Below are positions 1-8,073 of a stretch of 19,840 nt of DNA, piece by piece. Both the position numbers and the translations under genes were made by a program. Below the pieces are notes generated by a model that was not told where the DNA came from, did not search any database, and saw only the letters and a program-made list of their open reading frames with translations. This DNA comes from Flemingiibacterium sp045636145 (GTDB taxonomy: Bacteria; Bacillota; Clostridia; Oscillospirales; CAG-272), in the NCBI GenBank assembly GCA_045636145.1, contig JAZTWV010000037.1, positions 1-19,840 of the forward strand. Direction: 5' to 3'. Each line of letters begins with the position of its first letter. Position 1 is the stretch's first letter.

Positions 1-15
1 CCACCCGCTCCCACC

Positions 16-45
16 AAAAATCCCACGCGACAGCGTGGGATTTTT
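16..45. terminator. Intrinsic terminator, probably of an upstream gene outside the window
   Basis: A perfect stem reads AAAAATCCCACGC, loop GACA, GCGTGGGATTTTT. A run of T follows on the plus strand and a run of A precedes it, so it could act in both directions. No gene precedes it in the window, so its plus-strand client must lie to the left. Confidence 0.75.
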
Positions 46-59
46 ACTTTTCGTTATAC

Positions 60-103
60 AAAAAATGTGCTTTCGTTCGTACACGACAAACGAAAGCACA
101 TTT
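60..103 (-). terminator. Intrinsic terminator of the Gfo/Idh/MocA gene
   Basis: A perfect 15-bp stem (63-77 with 89-103, 11-base loop) sits about 20 bases beyond the stop codon of the minus-strand oxidoreductase. On the minus strand it is followed by a T run (plus bases 60-65 are A), the normal form of a Rho-independent terminator. Confidence 0.8.
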
Positions 104-123
104 ATTTATTATTTATAATTAAA

Positions 124-1137
124 TCAGAACTTGTAGTTAGGAACTACAGGCTTGCCGGTCTTTGCGGACTCAACGATAGCAAAGCAGGTTGCAATGGTCT
201 TTGCACCCTCGTATGCAGTCATAACAACAGGGGTGTTGTTTTCGATGTGATCCATGAATACGTCGAATTCCTCGCCAACGTTGTGGTCCTTGATTTCAAC
301 GGGAATCATTTCGGGAGTGGGGTTAACGGAGATTCCGTCAGCACCGAGAGTGTAAAGGGTAAGCTCAGGGGATTTGTTGTCGCAGATGATGGTGCCCTTT
401 GTACCGTAGATAAGGGTACGCATGGTGTAAGGACGCTTGCATCCGGTGGATACGAATACCTTGCCGATTATACCGTTGCCGAACTTGAGAACGGAGATGG
501 TAGCGTCATCGTATGTAACCTGTGGAAGAAGCTTGTGGCTTCCGTATGCGAATACCTCCTCGGGATCGCCAACCAGCCAGCGGAGAAGGTCAACTGCATG
601 ACAGCCGCCGCCTACAACGCCGTGACGGAGGGGATCTGCGCGCCATGCGTGAAGAATCTTTGCGTAGTCGTGAGCATACTCGGATTCAACGAAGTAAACA
701 TCACCGATAGTACCGCTTGTGATAAGCTCCTTAGCTTTCTTGAAAGCAGGGCAGAAACGGCAAACCTGACCAACCATGAACTTGGTGTTTGCTCCCTCAG
801 CCGCTTTTATGATGGCAGTGAGGTCCTCACGGGTGAGTGCAAGAGGCTTCTCGCAGAGGACGTGCTTGCCTGCGGAAAGGAATGCCTCAGACATTTCGCG
901 GTGAGTCTGGTCGGGAGTAACGATAATAACGCAGTTCATATCGTCGATCTTGAGAAGATCCTTCCAATCGGTGTAGCGACGGTCTTCCGGAATGCCGTAG
1001 TTGTCGCCCTCAGCTTTAAGACGATCAGCGTCTATATCACAAATGGCAGCGATCTCGATACCGCGCTCTTTAAGACCCTCAATGTGGCGTCTGCCCATTA
1101 CGAGACCGATAATGCCTACCTTAAAATTGGTTTTCAT
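124..1137 (-). CDS. Gfo/Idh/MocA family NAD(P)-dependent oxidoreductase
   Basis: A 337-residue protein of the usual length for this family of dehydrogenases acting on sugars, inositols and related polyols. An N-terminal Rossmann fold starts at residues 6-20. The EKP motif with the presumed catalytic Lys97 is present, as is GGGCHAVDLLRWL at about 176-187, matching the family's GG..HxxD segment (His180, Asp183). The C-terminal half fits the alpha/beta substrate domain. The start has a clear AAGGAGA site seven bases or so upstream. The glycine-rich loop reads GIIGLVMGRRH, so a Val stands where the second Gly of GxGxxG normally lies. It is divergent from an AraC-type regulator, which suggests that regulator may control it in response to a sugar or sugar acid. 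The substrate cannot be read from sequence; family assignment is secure. Confidence 0.93.
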   Translation of the reverse strand: MKTNFKVGIIGLVMGRRHIEGLKERGIEIAAICDIDADRLKAEGDNYGIPEDRRYTDWKDLLKIDDMNCVIIVTPDQTHREMSEAFLSAGKHVLCEKPLALTREDLTAIIKAAEGANTKFMVGQVCRFCPAFKKAKELITSGTIGDVYFVESEYAHDYAKILHAWRADPLRHGVVGGGCHAVDLLRWLVGDPEEVFAYGSHKLLPQVTYDDATISVLKFGNGIIGKVFVSTGCKRPYTMRTLIYGTKGTIICDNKSPELTLYTLGADGISVNPTPEMIPVEIKDHNVGEEFDVFMDHIENNTPVVMTAYEGAKTIATCFAIVESAKTGKPVVPNYKF

Positions 1138-1170
1138 GGTAAATTCTCCTTTTTTTGTTCAAATTTGTAC

Positions 1171-1199
1171 TTGACAAATCTATTTTGTTAGGTTATAAT
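1171..1199 (+). promoter_or_regulatory. Sigma-A promoter of the AraC-family regulator
   Basis: TTGACA (1171-1176), a 17-base spacer and TATAAT (1194-1199) match consensus exactly. It points to the plus-strand regulator and predicts a transcript start near 1206, giving a leader of about 125 bases before the GTG start at 1331. Such a strong promoter suggests that a repressor limits it. Confidence 0.85.
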
Positions 1200-1257
1200 T
1201 ATTTTACACACAAATTTCTTACATCAATATCATACATCAAACTAAGAGAAATTGCAA

Positions 1258-1309
1258 TGCAAAATCCTACTTGTTTTTTGTAAAATCCGACATATTTGCA
1301 AAATCCGAC
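1258..1309 (+). repeat. Three direct copies of a 13-bp motif in the AraC-gene leader; candidate operator
   Basis: TGCAAAATCCTAC (1258-1270), TGTAAAATCCGAC (1279-1291) and TGCAAAATCCGAC (1297-1309) are spaced 21 and 18 bp apart, start to start. AraC-family proteins contact DNA through direct repeats on one face of the helix, and 21 bp is two turns. The sites lie downstream of the regulator's own promoter and upstream of the divergent oxidoreductase. Autorepression and control of the divergent gene are both possible; this is inference. Confidence 0.55.
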
Positions 1310-1330
1310 ACGCAGGAGGTGTGCACAGAG

Positions 1331-2269
1331 GTGAACAGCGATAAAAATTCGGTTATGTCGGCAGATGGCAAGGATTTTAATACTAATATTATCGAAAATA
1401 TAAAAACCTTCAATGTTTCGGCGGTAGTGTCGGCGTATTATTATTCGAGTAAGCCAAAGTTTGAGCCGCGGCTTGAAAAATACAGTTTTTCACAGATAAT
1501 GCTGGTGCTGGACGGAGAATGTGTGTACAAGACAGAGTACGGAGAATATAAAATATCCAAAGGAATGATGTTCTACCGCCCTGCAAATAAAACCTCTACA
1601 TACGAGTGGCGCAGTGACAGAGCCGGTATCGCACTTATAAGCTTTATTTGCCATTCTGAGGCGATGAGTATATTTGCAGAAGAGCCTACAATGCTGTGTG
1701 AAGAGGAGACGGCGATTCTTTTAGACGTCATAAAGACCTGCGCACGAAACTGTGAGCTTCTTAAATTCAATGAGCCGCTCAGGGGGATGCGTTTTAAGCC
1801 GGGAACACCGGATGTGGTGCTTGGATTTATTTCATCCTCTCTTGAACGTTTCCTGTCTATGGTCTATTGCCGTCTTCGTGGAATCGACCTGCTTGTTAAC
1901 GAATCTCAAAAGGCAAATGTGTATATCGACTCATCAAAGCTTGTTGAGGATGTGATATCATACCTTGAAGACAATCTCTCAAAGAGACTTACCATACGCG
2001 ATGTGTGCGCACATTTCGGAGTCAGTCAGTCGTCGCTTACCAAGAAATTCAGAAACGAGACACGCTGCGGTCTTATGGAATATTTCAACCGAATGAAAAC
2101 CAAGGAAGCGGAGAAACTCATAAGAGAATGTCCGGACAGCTTTGCCGAGATATCCGAAAGGCTGGGATTTTCCTCATCGGGATATTTTTCAAAGGTATTC
2201 AAAAGACAGACCGGCATGACACCCACCGAATACAGTAAATACGTATCAAAGCGGCGCATGATAAAGTAG
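1331..2269 (+). CDS. AraC family transcriptional regulator
   Basis: A 312-residue one-component regulator. Residues about 30-120 look like the cupin-like effector-binding half (Tyr/Pro-rich, with a YEWRSDRAGIALISF segment). Residues about 205-305 are the double helix-turn-helix of AraC/XylS proteins, with RLTIRDVCAHFGVSQSSLTKKF and the second-helix signature AEISERLGFSSSGYFSKVFKRQTGMTP (quoted here in two parts of the same domain: AEISERLGFSSSGYF then SKVFKRQTGMTP). A longer frame opens with TTG at 1271, but GTG at 1331 has AGGAGG at 1314-1319 and the extra 20 codons would run over the direct repeats, so GTG1331 is preferred. It is divergent from the Gfo/Idh/MocA gene, its most likely target. 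The ligand is unknown. Confidence 0.9.
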   Translation: MNSDKNSVMSADGKDFNTNIIENIKTFNVSAVVSAYYYSSKPKFEPRLEKYSFSQIMLVLDGECVYKTEYGEYKISKGMMFYRPANKTSTYEWRSDRAGIALISFICHSEAMSIFAEEPTMLCEEETAILLDVIKTCARNCELLKFNEPLRGMRFKPGTPDVVLGFISSSLERFLSMVYCRLRGIDLLVNESQKANVYIDSSKLVEDVISYLEDNLSKRLTIRDVCAHFGVSQSSLTKKFRNETRCGLMEYFNRMKTKEAEKLIRECPDSFAEISERLGFSSSGYFSKVFKRQTGMTPTEYSKYVSKRRMIK

Positions 2270-2301
2270 TGTTGCCTCACATACACGCAGTTTCAAAGAG
2301 A

Positions 2302-2338
2302 ATCCCCCGACAGTTTATTCTGCCGGGGGATATTTTAT
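2302..2338. terminator. Bidirectional terminator between the convergent araC-type and ABC transporter genes
   Basis: ATCCCCCGACAG, loop TTTATT, CTGCCGGGGGAT, then ATTTTATT. The stem has a single mismatch. It lies between two convergent stop codons (2269 and 2362) and can serve the plus-strand regulator clearly and the minus-strand transporter possibly. Confidence 0.75.
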
Positions 2339-2361
2339 TGTGTCACTGCGATTTTGGATGC

Positions 2362-4995
2362 TTACTCGCTCCTGAGCGCGATAACCGGGTCTTTCTTTGC
2401 CGCGACCCTTGCCGGAATAAGTCCTGCCACAAAGGTGAGAAGCATACTTATGGCAACAAGTATCACCGCGCCCACGATGGGAAGCTGAGCCACGCCCGAA
2501 ATGTCGGTAATGGCTTTGATTATAATATTTATCGGTATGCACAGAAGAAGCGTTGCCCCGATTCCGATCATTCCGGAAGCAAATCCAACAATCAGCGTTT
2601 CCGCATTGAATACCCGTGCCACGTCGCGCTTTGATGCACCCACGGCGCGGAGTATACCGATCTCCTTTGTGCGCTCAAGCACCGATATATAGGTGATTAT
2701 TCCGATCATAATAGACGATACCACAAGCGAGATCGCCACAAATGCGATAAGCACGTAGCTTATGGCGTTTATGATGGTTGTCACCGAGGACAGCATAATT
2801 CCGATATAATCGGTGTAGCCGATACGGGACGATTCATCCCGTGTGCTGTTGTATTCCTCTATTTTATCGGAAATATGCTCCTTTGAAGCAAAATCTCTCG
2901 GATAGATCTGAATAGTTGACGGCTTTGCAAGGTCAGATACCCCAAGGAGCATAAGATTGCCCTCCAAGGTGGCATCTGTGGTGCGCTCGGCAAGTGCTTT
3001 TTCAAACATTGCCGCAATTTGCTCGTCAGACATTCCTGCGCCCTTCATCTGTGCTATAGTCTGAGCCACAGCCGCCTGTTCTTCGGCTGGAAGTGCCGTA
3101 ATATACGCCTGAATCTGCTCCATTGTAAGGGGAGCACTGTCCTCATCCTTTGGGAACGGCAGTCCCGTGAATATGTCGGTTTCGGGACTGTTTTTCTGCT
3201 TGTTTACAATCTCGCTCCCGTTTATCTCGCCGATAAGATGCTCCATGAGAGAGGGGAGATATCCCACAGTGCCTGTGGCACTTGCGGCGGTCACATCCTC
3301 AGACGGGCGGATGATTCCTACAACCCGAAGCTTCCTCTCATCGGTGAGCAGGGAGCGGATATAGGTTTCGTCCTCTGAGCGGTCCTGCCAGGTGTCGCCG
3401 TCATGCTCGAATTTGTCGGAGCTTGGAATCAGATAATATTTAAGGGCGAGAAGCTCATCATAGCTGTAGCTTGTGGCGGCATCTTGCGTAAATTCGCCGT
3501 TCATAAGCTCGCCCATCATGCCCTCAAGGGTGGACTGATCCTTAAGACCCAGAGAAAACAGTGCCATGTCCGCAATTTCGTTGTTCTTATTTACAATAAT
3601 AACGATTTCGTTCCATTCTTCGGGCATACGGCCTGCAATAACGTCGTATTGGTCAAGAAGCAGAGCTTTGTTGTCGATAAGCTCATCCCATACCTCAATT
3701 CCACCGCTTTGACCCATGGAGACAGCCATTTCCGACATTTCGGTGAGCTGTGTCATGCCTGCACTGTCAAAAACGGTGGACGGGCAAACCTTGACAAGCT
3801 CCTCGCCGCGACCGTAGTCCGCAAGTGTGTACACATTCAGCGGCGTTGTGTAACCGTACTTTATATCGCTGGTAAGTGCCGAAAAGCCGTTCTTTTCGTC
3901 GTCAAGGTATTCCTTGAACGCCGCAAGGTCGTTGTGCGTGACCTCGCTCATCATAACGGAGAGCATATCTCCCATGACGTCGCTTGAATATACAAATCCG
4001 TCCTCGTGCGGAGCTTCGGATTCCTTTTGTCCCATAAAGTTTTCCATCATTGAGGTCATGTCGATGGTCTGGGATTCTATAAGGATAGGGTAGCTTGAGA
4101 GGGTGTTTTCCTCAACGTCGTTTATATACAGGGTTATGCCGTTTGAGATGGACAGAATCAGCGCGATTCCGATAATACCGATGCTTCCGGCAAAGGCGGT
4201 GAGAAAGGTGCGCCCCTTTTTGGTCATAAGGTTGTTCAGTGACAGGGAGAGAGCAGTGAAGAATGACATTGAGCGTGTGGTGTCACGCTTTTTTTCTGGA
4301 GTCTCCGCCACCTCACCGTCAAAGGGGGCGGTGTCGGATATCACCTTGCCGTCAAGAAGCTTAATAATACGGCTTGAATAGGTTTCGGCAATCTCCGGAT
4401 TGTGTGTCACCATGATTATGAGCTTTTCGTTTGATATTTTTTTAAGTATCTCCATGACCTGTATGCCCGTGTCGGAATCAAGAGCACCTGTCGGCTCATC
4501 GGCAAGGAGAATATCGGGGTCGTTCACAAGTGCACGTGCAATGGCGACTCTCTGCATCTGACCGCCGGACATCTGAGCCGGCTTTTTGTAAAGCTGGTCG
4601 CCAAGTCCCACGGATTCAAGAGCTTCCGTGGCGCGGCGGCGGCGCTCCTCCTTAGAAACGCCGGAAAGAGTCAGCGCAAGCTCCACATTTGCAAGGACGG
4701 TCTGGTGGGGAATAAGGTTGTAGCTTTGGAAAACAAAGCCTATCTTGTGGTTTCTGTAAGCGTCCCAATCGGAGTCGGTGAAATCCTTTGTGGACGTTCC
4801 GCCGATAACAAGGTCGCCGGATGTGTAGCTGTCAAGACCGCCTATGATGTTGAGAAGCGTGGTCTTTCCGCATCCCGACGGACCGAGGATTGACACAAAC
4901 TCGTGGTCGCGGAAATTAAGTGAAACACCGCCAAGAGCATTAACCGAAGTGTCGCCGCAGGGGTAATCCTTTGTAATATTTTTGAGCGTTAGCAT
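2362..4995 (-). CDS. Fused MacB-like ABC transporter (ATPase plus FtsX-type permease)
   Basis: An 877-residue fusion. The N-terminal ATPase (about 1-225) has Walker A GPSGCGKTT at 38-46, signature MSGGQ at 142-146, Walker B ILLADEP ending Asp166-Glu167, and His198 of the H-loop. A first membrane helix follows at about 264-284, then a long, mostly acidic extracytoplasmic region to about 735. Three C-terminal helices carry the FtsX hallmark RTKEIGILRAVGASKRDV and the closing IPARVAAKKDP. This is the four-helix type VII (MacB/LolCDE) plan, which transmits force to export or extract substrates rather than pump through a channel. It is longer than MacB itself (about 650) because of the large outer domain. 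AAAGGAGAA precedes the start. No regulator, sensor kinase or second subunit adjoins it, so the substrate (peptide, antibiotic or lipid) is unknown. Confidence 0.92.
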   Translation of the reverse strand: MLTLKNITKDYPCGDTSVNALGGVSLNFRDHEFVSILGPSGCGKTTLLNIIGGLDSYTSGDLVIGGTSTKDFTDSDWDAYRNHKIGFVFQSYNLIPHQTVLANVELALTLSGVSKEERRRRATEALESVGLGDQLYKKPAQMSGGQMQRVAIARALVNDPDILLADEPTGALDSDTGIQVMEILKKISNEKLIIMVTHNPEIAETYSSRIIKLLDGKVISDTAPFDGEVAETPEKKRDTTRSMSFFTALSLSLNNLMTKKGRTFLTAFAGSIGIIGIALILSISNGITLYINDVEENTLSSYPILIESQTIDMTSMMENFMGQKESEAPHEDGFVYSSDVMGDMLSVMMSEVTHNDLAAFKEYLDDEKNGFSALTSDIKYGYTTPLNVYTLADYGRGEELVKVCPSTVFDSAGMTQLTEMSEMAVSMGQSGGIEVWDELIDNKALLLDQYDVIAGRMPEEWNEIVIIVNKNNEIADMALFSLGLKDQSTLEGMMGELMNGEFTQDAATSYSYDELLALKYYLIPSSDKFEHDGDTWQDRSEDETYIRSLLTDERKLRVVGIIRPSEDVTAASATGTVGYLPSLMEHLIGEINGSEIVNKQKNSPETDIFTGLPFPKDEDSAPLTMEQIQAYITALPAEEQAAVAQTIAQMKGAGMSDEQIAAMFEKALAERTTDATLEGNLMLLGVSDLAKPSTIQIYPRDFASKEHISDKIEEYNSTRDESSRIGYTDYIGIMLSSVTTIINAISYVLIAFVAISLVVSSIMIGIITYISVLERTKEIGILRAVGASKRDVARVFNAETLIVGFASGMIGIGATLLLCIPINIIIKAITDISGVAQLPIVGAVILVAISMLLTFVAGLIPARVAAKKDPVIALRSE

Positions 4996-5060
4996 TTTTT
5001 TGCCGGTTCTCCTTTGATAACAGTTATGAAAGTATCCGTAAAATCAAAATAACAGAGCAA

Positions 5061-5069
5061 ATTTTACCA
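5061..5069 (-). promoter_or_regulatory. Candidate extended -10 promoter for the ABC transporter
   Basis: On the minus strand TGGTAAAAT gives a TGn extended -10 with TAAAAT (5066-5061), about 65 bases before the transporter start. No convincing -35 box was found at 16-18 bases, so this is tentative. Confidence 0.3.
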
Positions 5070-5149
5070 TATAAATGTTACAGTGTTATTAAAAAAATTC
5101 CCATGATATATTTTTTTACAATTTAACCCTAGAAAATTCATCAGATATG

Positions 5150-5158
5150 TGATAAAAT
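5150..5158 (+). promoter_or_regulatory. Candidate extended -10 promoter for the Fe-alcohol dehydrogenase
   Basis: TGATAAAAT (TG at 5150-5151, TAAAAT at 5153-5158) would start transcripts near 5165, directly inside the palindrome at 5163-5180. An alternative is that TTGACA inside the palindrome is itself a -35 box, with a weak TATTCA at 5186-5191. Confidence 0.4.
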
Positions 5159-5162
5159 AATA

Positions 5163-5180
5163 TTGACAAATATTTGTCAA
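5163..5180. promoter_or_regulatory. Perfect 18-bp palindrome, candidate Rex-type redox operator of the ADH gene
   Basis: TTGACAAATATTTGTCAA is fully self-complementary and lies 32 bases before the alcohol dehydrogenase start, at or next to the likely transcript start. It resembles the TTGT-rich inverted repeat bound by the NADH/NAD sensor Rex, which represses fermentative alcohol dehydrogenases in Clostridia. The palindrome is seen directly; the link to Rex is inference. Confidence 0.55.
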
Positions 5181-5211
5181 TCAAATATTCAATAACCAAA
5201 GGAGACGCATT

Positions 5212-6363
5212 ATGGCTAACAGAATTATTTTAAATGAAACATCCTATTTCGGTGCAGGCTCACGCGAGAACATTGCCGCTGAGGCAAAGGCGCGCGGATT
5301 CAAGAAAGCACTGTTTGTAACAGACAAGGACCTTATGAAATTCGGTGTTGCCGCAAAGGTTATCGAGATACTTGACCGCGAGGGCCTTGCATATGAGATT
5401 CTTGACGATGTAAAGGCTAACCCCACCATCGAAAATGTACAGAACGGCGTTGCACGCTTCAAGGCGGCAGGCGCGGATTATCTTATCGCAGTGGGCGGCG
5501 GCTCTGTAATGGACACCGCAAAGGCTATCGGCATTATCATAAACAACCCTGAGTTTGCCGATGTGCGCTCTCTTGAGGGTGTTGCACCCACAAAGAATAA
5601 GTGCGTGACCATTCTTGCGGCTCCTACCACCGCAGGTACTGCGGCTGAGGTGACAATAAACTACGTTATCACCGACACAGAGAAAAAGCGCAAATTCGTT
5701 TGCGTTGACCCCCACGATATTCCCATGGTTGCGGTTATCGACTCCGACCTTATGGCTTCCATGCCCAAAGGTCTCACCGCGGCAACCGGTATGGACGCGC
5801 TGACCCACGCAATTGAGGGATATATTACCGCAGGCGCATGGGAAATGTCTGATATGTTCGAGCTTAAGGCTATCGAGATAATCGCGAAGAATCTCCGCGC
5901 GGCAGTAAACGGCTGTCCCGAGGGACGTGAGGGCATGGCTCTCGGTCAGTACATTGCCGGCATGGGCTTCTCCAATGTCGGTCTTGGAATCGTTCACTCC
6001 ATGGCACATCCTCTCGGCGCGGTATACGACACTCCCCACGGTGTTGCAAACGCTATCATTCTCCCCTCTGTTATGGAGTACAACGCTGATGCAACCGGCG
6101 AGAAGTACCGTGATATCGCGGCGGCAATGGGCGTTGAGGGTGCTTACACCATGAATCTTGAGGATGCACGCCGTGCGGCAGTTGAGGCTGTACGCAAGCT
6201 GTCATCTGACGTAGGCATTCCTGCAACTCTTTCCGAGGTTGGCGTAAAGGCTGAGGATATTGATTTCCTTGCAGACTCCGCAATGGCAGACGCCTGCACC
6301 CCCGGCAACCCCAAGACACCCACCAAGGAAGATATAGTTGCGCTTTATAAGTCTATGATGTAA
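5212..6363 (+). CDS. Iron-dependent (group III) alcohol dehydrogenase
   Basis: A 383-residue NAD(P)-linked alcohol dehydrogenase of the FucO/DhaT type, reducing an aldehyde to an alcohol (or the reverse) in the cytoplasm to regenerate NAD. The nucleotide-binding VGGGSVMDTAKA lies at about residues 95-106. The metal ligands are Asp195 and His199 (GMDALTHAIEGY), His262 and His276 (HSMAHPLG and TPHG), lining up with Asp196, His200, His263 and His277 of FucO with a constant offset of one. AAAGGAG precedes the ATG by a good distance. It is a single-gene unit between its own operator-like palindrome and a strong terminator. Lactaldehyde, 1,3-propanediol, butanol and ethanol enzymes of this family look alike, so the substrate is left open. 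Confidence 0.93.
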   Translation: MANRIILNETSYFGAGSRENIAAEAKARGFKKALFVTDKDLMKFGVAAKVIEILDREGLAYEILDDVKANPTIENVQNGVARFKAAGADYLIAVGGGSVMDTAKAIGIIINNPEFADVRSLEGVAPTKNKCVTILAAPTTAGTAAEVTINYVITDTEKKRKFVCVDPHDIPMVAVIDSDLMASMPKGLTAATGMDALTHAIEGYITAGAWEMSDMFELKAIEIIAKNLRAAVNGCPEGREGMALGQYIAGMGFSNVGLGIVHSMAHPLGAVYDTPHGVANAIILPSVMEYNADATGEKYRDIAAAMGVEGAYTMNLEDARRAAVEAVRKLSSDVGIPATLSEVGVKAEDIDFLADSAMADACTPGNPKTPTKEDIVALYKSMM

Positions 6364-6396
6364 TCGGCGCGGCTGATGCATAGGTGAAAACAATAA

Positions 6397-6428
6397 ACAG
6401 AGGAAGCAATCACGCTTCCTCTGTTTTT
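6397..6428. terminator. Intrinsic terminator after the alcohol dehydrogenase
   Basis: A perfect 11-bp stem (ACAGAGGAAGC with GCTTCCTCTGT, loop AATCAC) is followed by TTTT. It lies between the convergent ADH and patatin genes, ends the first, and may also stop the second. Confidence 0.8.
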
Positions 6429-6429
6429 G

Positions 6430-7266
6430 CTATATTCCAAGAAACTTCTCAATACCGCTGGATTTTGCGTCGTTGTAACCCATCTCATAGAGTGCCGACA
6501 GCTTGGCTTTATCCTTTTCTATTCGCCCGAACCCTGCCGGTGCTGACGGGCGTATAACAAATACGCGCCCCTCTTTTACTCCGGCTTCCACCGTGGCAAG
6601 AGATTCGTTGTAATTCTCGTGACGGTGGGCGTTTGCCGCTACAAATTCGGGGTATTTTTTGTACCGAAGCTTCAGTGCCTTAAGGCTTGATACAGGCTCT
6701 TTCACAAATCCTTTTGGCTGTGTCAGGACTACCACCGTGCGGTCGTTCTCACGCAGTGCGTGGCGCACCGGAATGGAATCACAGCATCCGCCGTCAAGGA
6801 ACAAGCCTTTTTCTGTTTTTACCACCTTGCTGAGTAGGGGAAGGGAGCTTGATGCGCGGACATATATCATATCCTTTTTTGCATCCTTTATCTCTATATA
6901 TTCAGCCTTGCCCGTTTTTATGTTGGCACACACCGCCACAAGCTTCATGCCGCTTTTGTTAAACGCCTCATAGTCGAATGAGTCGAGCTTTTGCGGTATA
7001 GTTTCGTATATGAATTTCGCGCCGAACAGGTCGCCTGTGAGAATAAGGCTTTTTATACTGCAATAACGCCAATCGTCAAGATATTCCATGCCAACGCGCA
7101 CAGCTCTGCCGCGCTGATTTGATATATAGCTCATTGCGTGTCCTGCGCCTGCGGAAACACCGTAGACTGTTGGGAATTTTATGCCTGCATCCATGAAATA
7201 GTCAAGCACGCCGCAGGTGTATATTCCGCGCATTCCGCCGCCTTCAAGAACGAGAGATGTGCTCAT
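6430..7266 (-). CDS. Patatin-like phospholipase/esterase
   Basis: A 278-residue acyl hydrolase of the patatin/RssA type with a Ser-Asp dyad. The oxyanion loop GGGMRG is at residues 9-14, the nucleophile Ser38 lies in GVSAG (36-40), and Asp158 opens DGG (158-160), reading LFLDGGCCDSIPV. No signal peptide or membrane helix is seen, so it should be cytoplasmic or peripheral. It is the last gene of the minus-strand operon, starting 12 bases after the RNA methyltransferase stop with GGAG in the gap. The likely substrates are membrane phospholipids or other acyl esters; neighbours do not narrow this. Length is typical of bacterial short patatins. Confidence 0.92.
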   Translation of the reverse strand: MSTSLVLEGGGMRGIYTCGVLDYFMDAGIKFPTVYGVSAGAGHAMSYISNQRGRAVRVGMEYLDDWRYCSIKSLILTGDLFGAKFIYETIPQKLDSFDYEAFNKSGMKLVAVCANIKTGKAEYIEIKDAKKDMIYVRASSSLPLLSKVVKTEKGLFLDGGCCDSIPVRHALRENDRTVVVLTQPKGFVKEPVSSLKALKLRYKKYPEFVAANAHRHENYNESLATVEAGVKEGRVFVIRPSAPAGFGRIEKDKAKLSALYEMGYNDAKSSGIEKFLGI

Positions 7267-7278
7267 AGTTTTCTCCTT

Positions 7279-8073
7279 TTATGTTGCGAGATTCTGCCGT
7301 ACTACCTCAAAGCCGGCAATGCTTGCCGCGGATGCCGCGGAAAGAGCGGCAGGAAAGTCTCTGCCGTAGTCAAGCCGCACCACACAGTCGGCGGTGTCAA
7401 GTATGTCACGTGCAAGTCCCCGTTTTTCGCCGCCCACCGCCAAAAACAGCGGCTTTTTAAGGTCAGCCTCGTATATTGAAACGGAGTTTTTCATGTCACA
7501 GCACACTACCTTCACCGAGTGCTTTTTCATAAGCTCTGCGGCGATTTTTGGGGAGTCGCATATGTAGGTGTCGCACAGCTCCGATGCGCCTGCCGATGCA
7601 CGGCACACGATTCCGGCGGCACTCATCCAATTCCTCGGTGAGAGTATGACAGCCGATATGCCTGCGGCATAAAGTGAGCGCAGTGCATAGCCGAAATTGT
7701 AGGGGTCCTCGATTCCCTCTATCATAACGAAGAATCGCTCCGATTCGGGGACGGCTGTGACAGCTTCCTCGGAGAGTGTTGGTATTGTGCGCGCGGTGGC
7801 TTCAAGAAGAAGTCCGCCGTGGGATGCACCGAGGGACATTTTGTCGATTTCCCCGTCGGGGAGAGTTACTATAGGAAAATCATACTTGTAGGACATTGCC
7901 TTTATATAGGAAAGCTCCTTTGCGCGAGCCTTTATTCGGCTCTCTGCCGCGAGGACGCGGAGAATACGCCTGTCGGACTTTCCCGATTCCATGGCGGCAA
8001 TGACCGCTCTTATTGAGGTCATTCCCTCAAAGATAAGATTCTCGGTAATTGACAGCTTGTCTGCCTCTCTCAT
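7279..8073 (-). CDS. TrmH/SpoU-family RNA 2'-O-methyltransferase, with degenerate motif 3
   Basis: A 264-residue protein with an N-terminal part of about 100 residues and a SPOUT methyltransferase domain that would form the trefoil-knot AdoMet site. Motif 1 (DPYNFGYALRSLYAAG) keeps Asn126 and the catalytic-type Arg132. Motif 2 (LAVGGEKRGLARD) keeps Glu216. Motif 3, normally ...SLNVSVAAAI..., here reads ALSAASAASIAGFE (243-256), so the usual Asn is Ser245. Either this belongs to a divergent subfamily with altered chemistry or the knot closes differently. The target (23S rRNA or tRNA ribose) cannot be told. Its ATG overlaps the thyX stop as ATGA, indicating translational coupling. Confidence 0.87.
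   Translation of the reverse strand: MREADKLSITENLIFEGMTSIRAVIAAMESGKSDRRILRVLAAESRIKARAKELSYIKAMSYKYDFPIVTLPDGEIDKMSLGASHGGLLLEATARTIPTLSEEAVTAVPESERFFVMIEGIEDPYNFGYALRSLYAAGISAVILSPRNWMSAAGIVCRASAGASELCDTYICDSPKIAAELMKKHSVKVVCCDMKNSVSIYEADLKKPLFLAVGGEKRGLARDILDTADCVVRLDYGRDFPAALSAASAASIAGFEVVRQNLAT

Noticed and set aside
67..1191. A 374-codon open frame antisense to the Gfo/Idh/MocA gene
   Set aside because: The minus-strand frame has full family motifs and a good ribosome site; the antisense frame has none and arises from codon bias.
1271..1330. TTG start for the AraC-type regulator
   Set aside because: No ribosome site, and the added residues would be encoded by the direct repeats; GTG1331 has AGGAGG.
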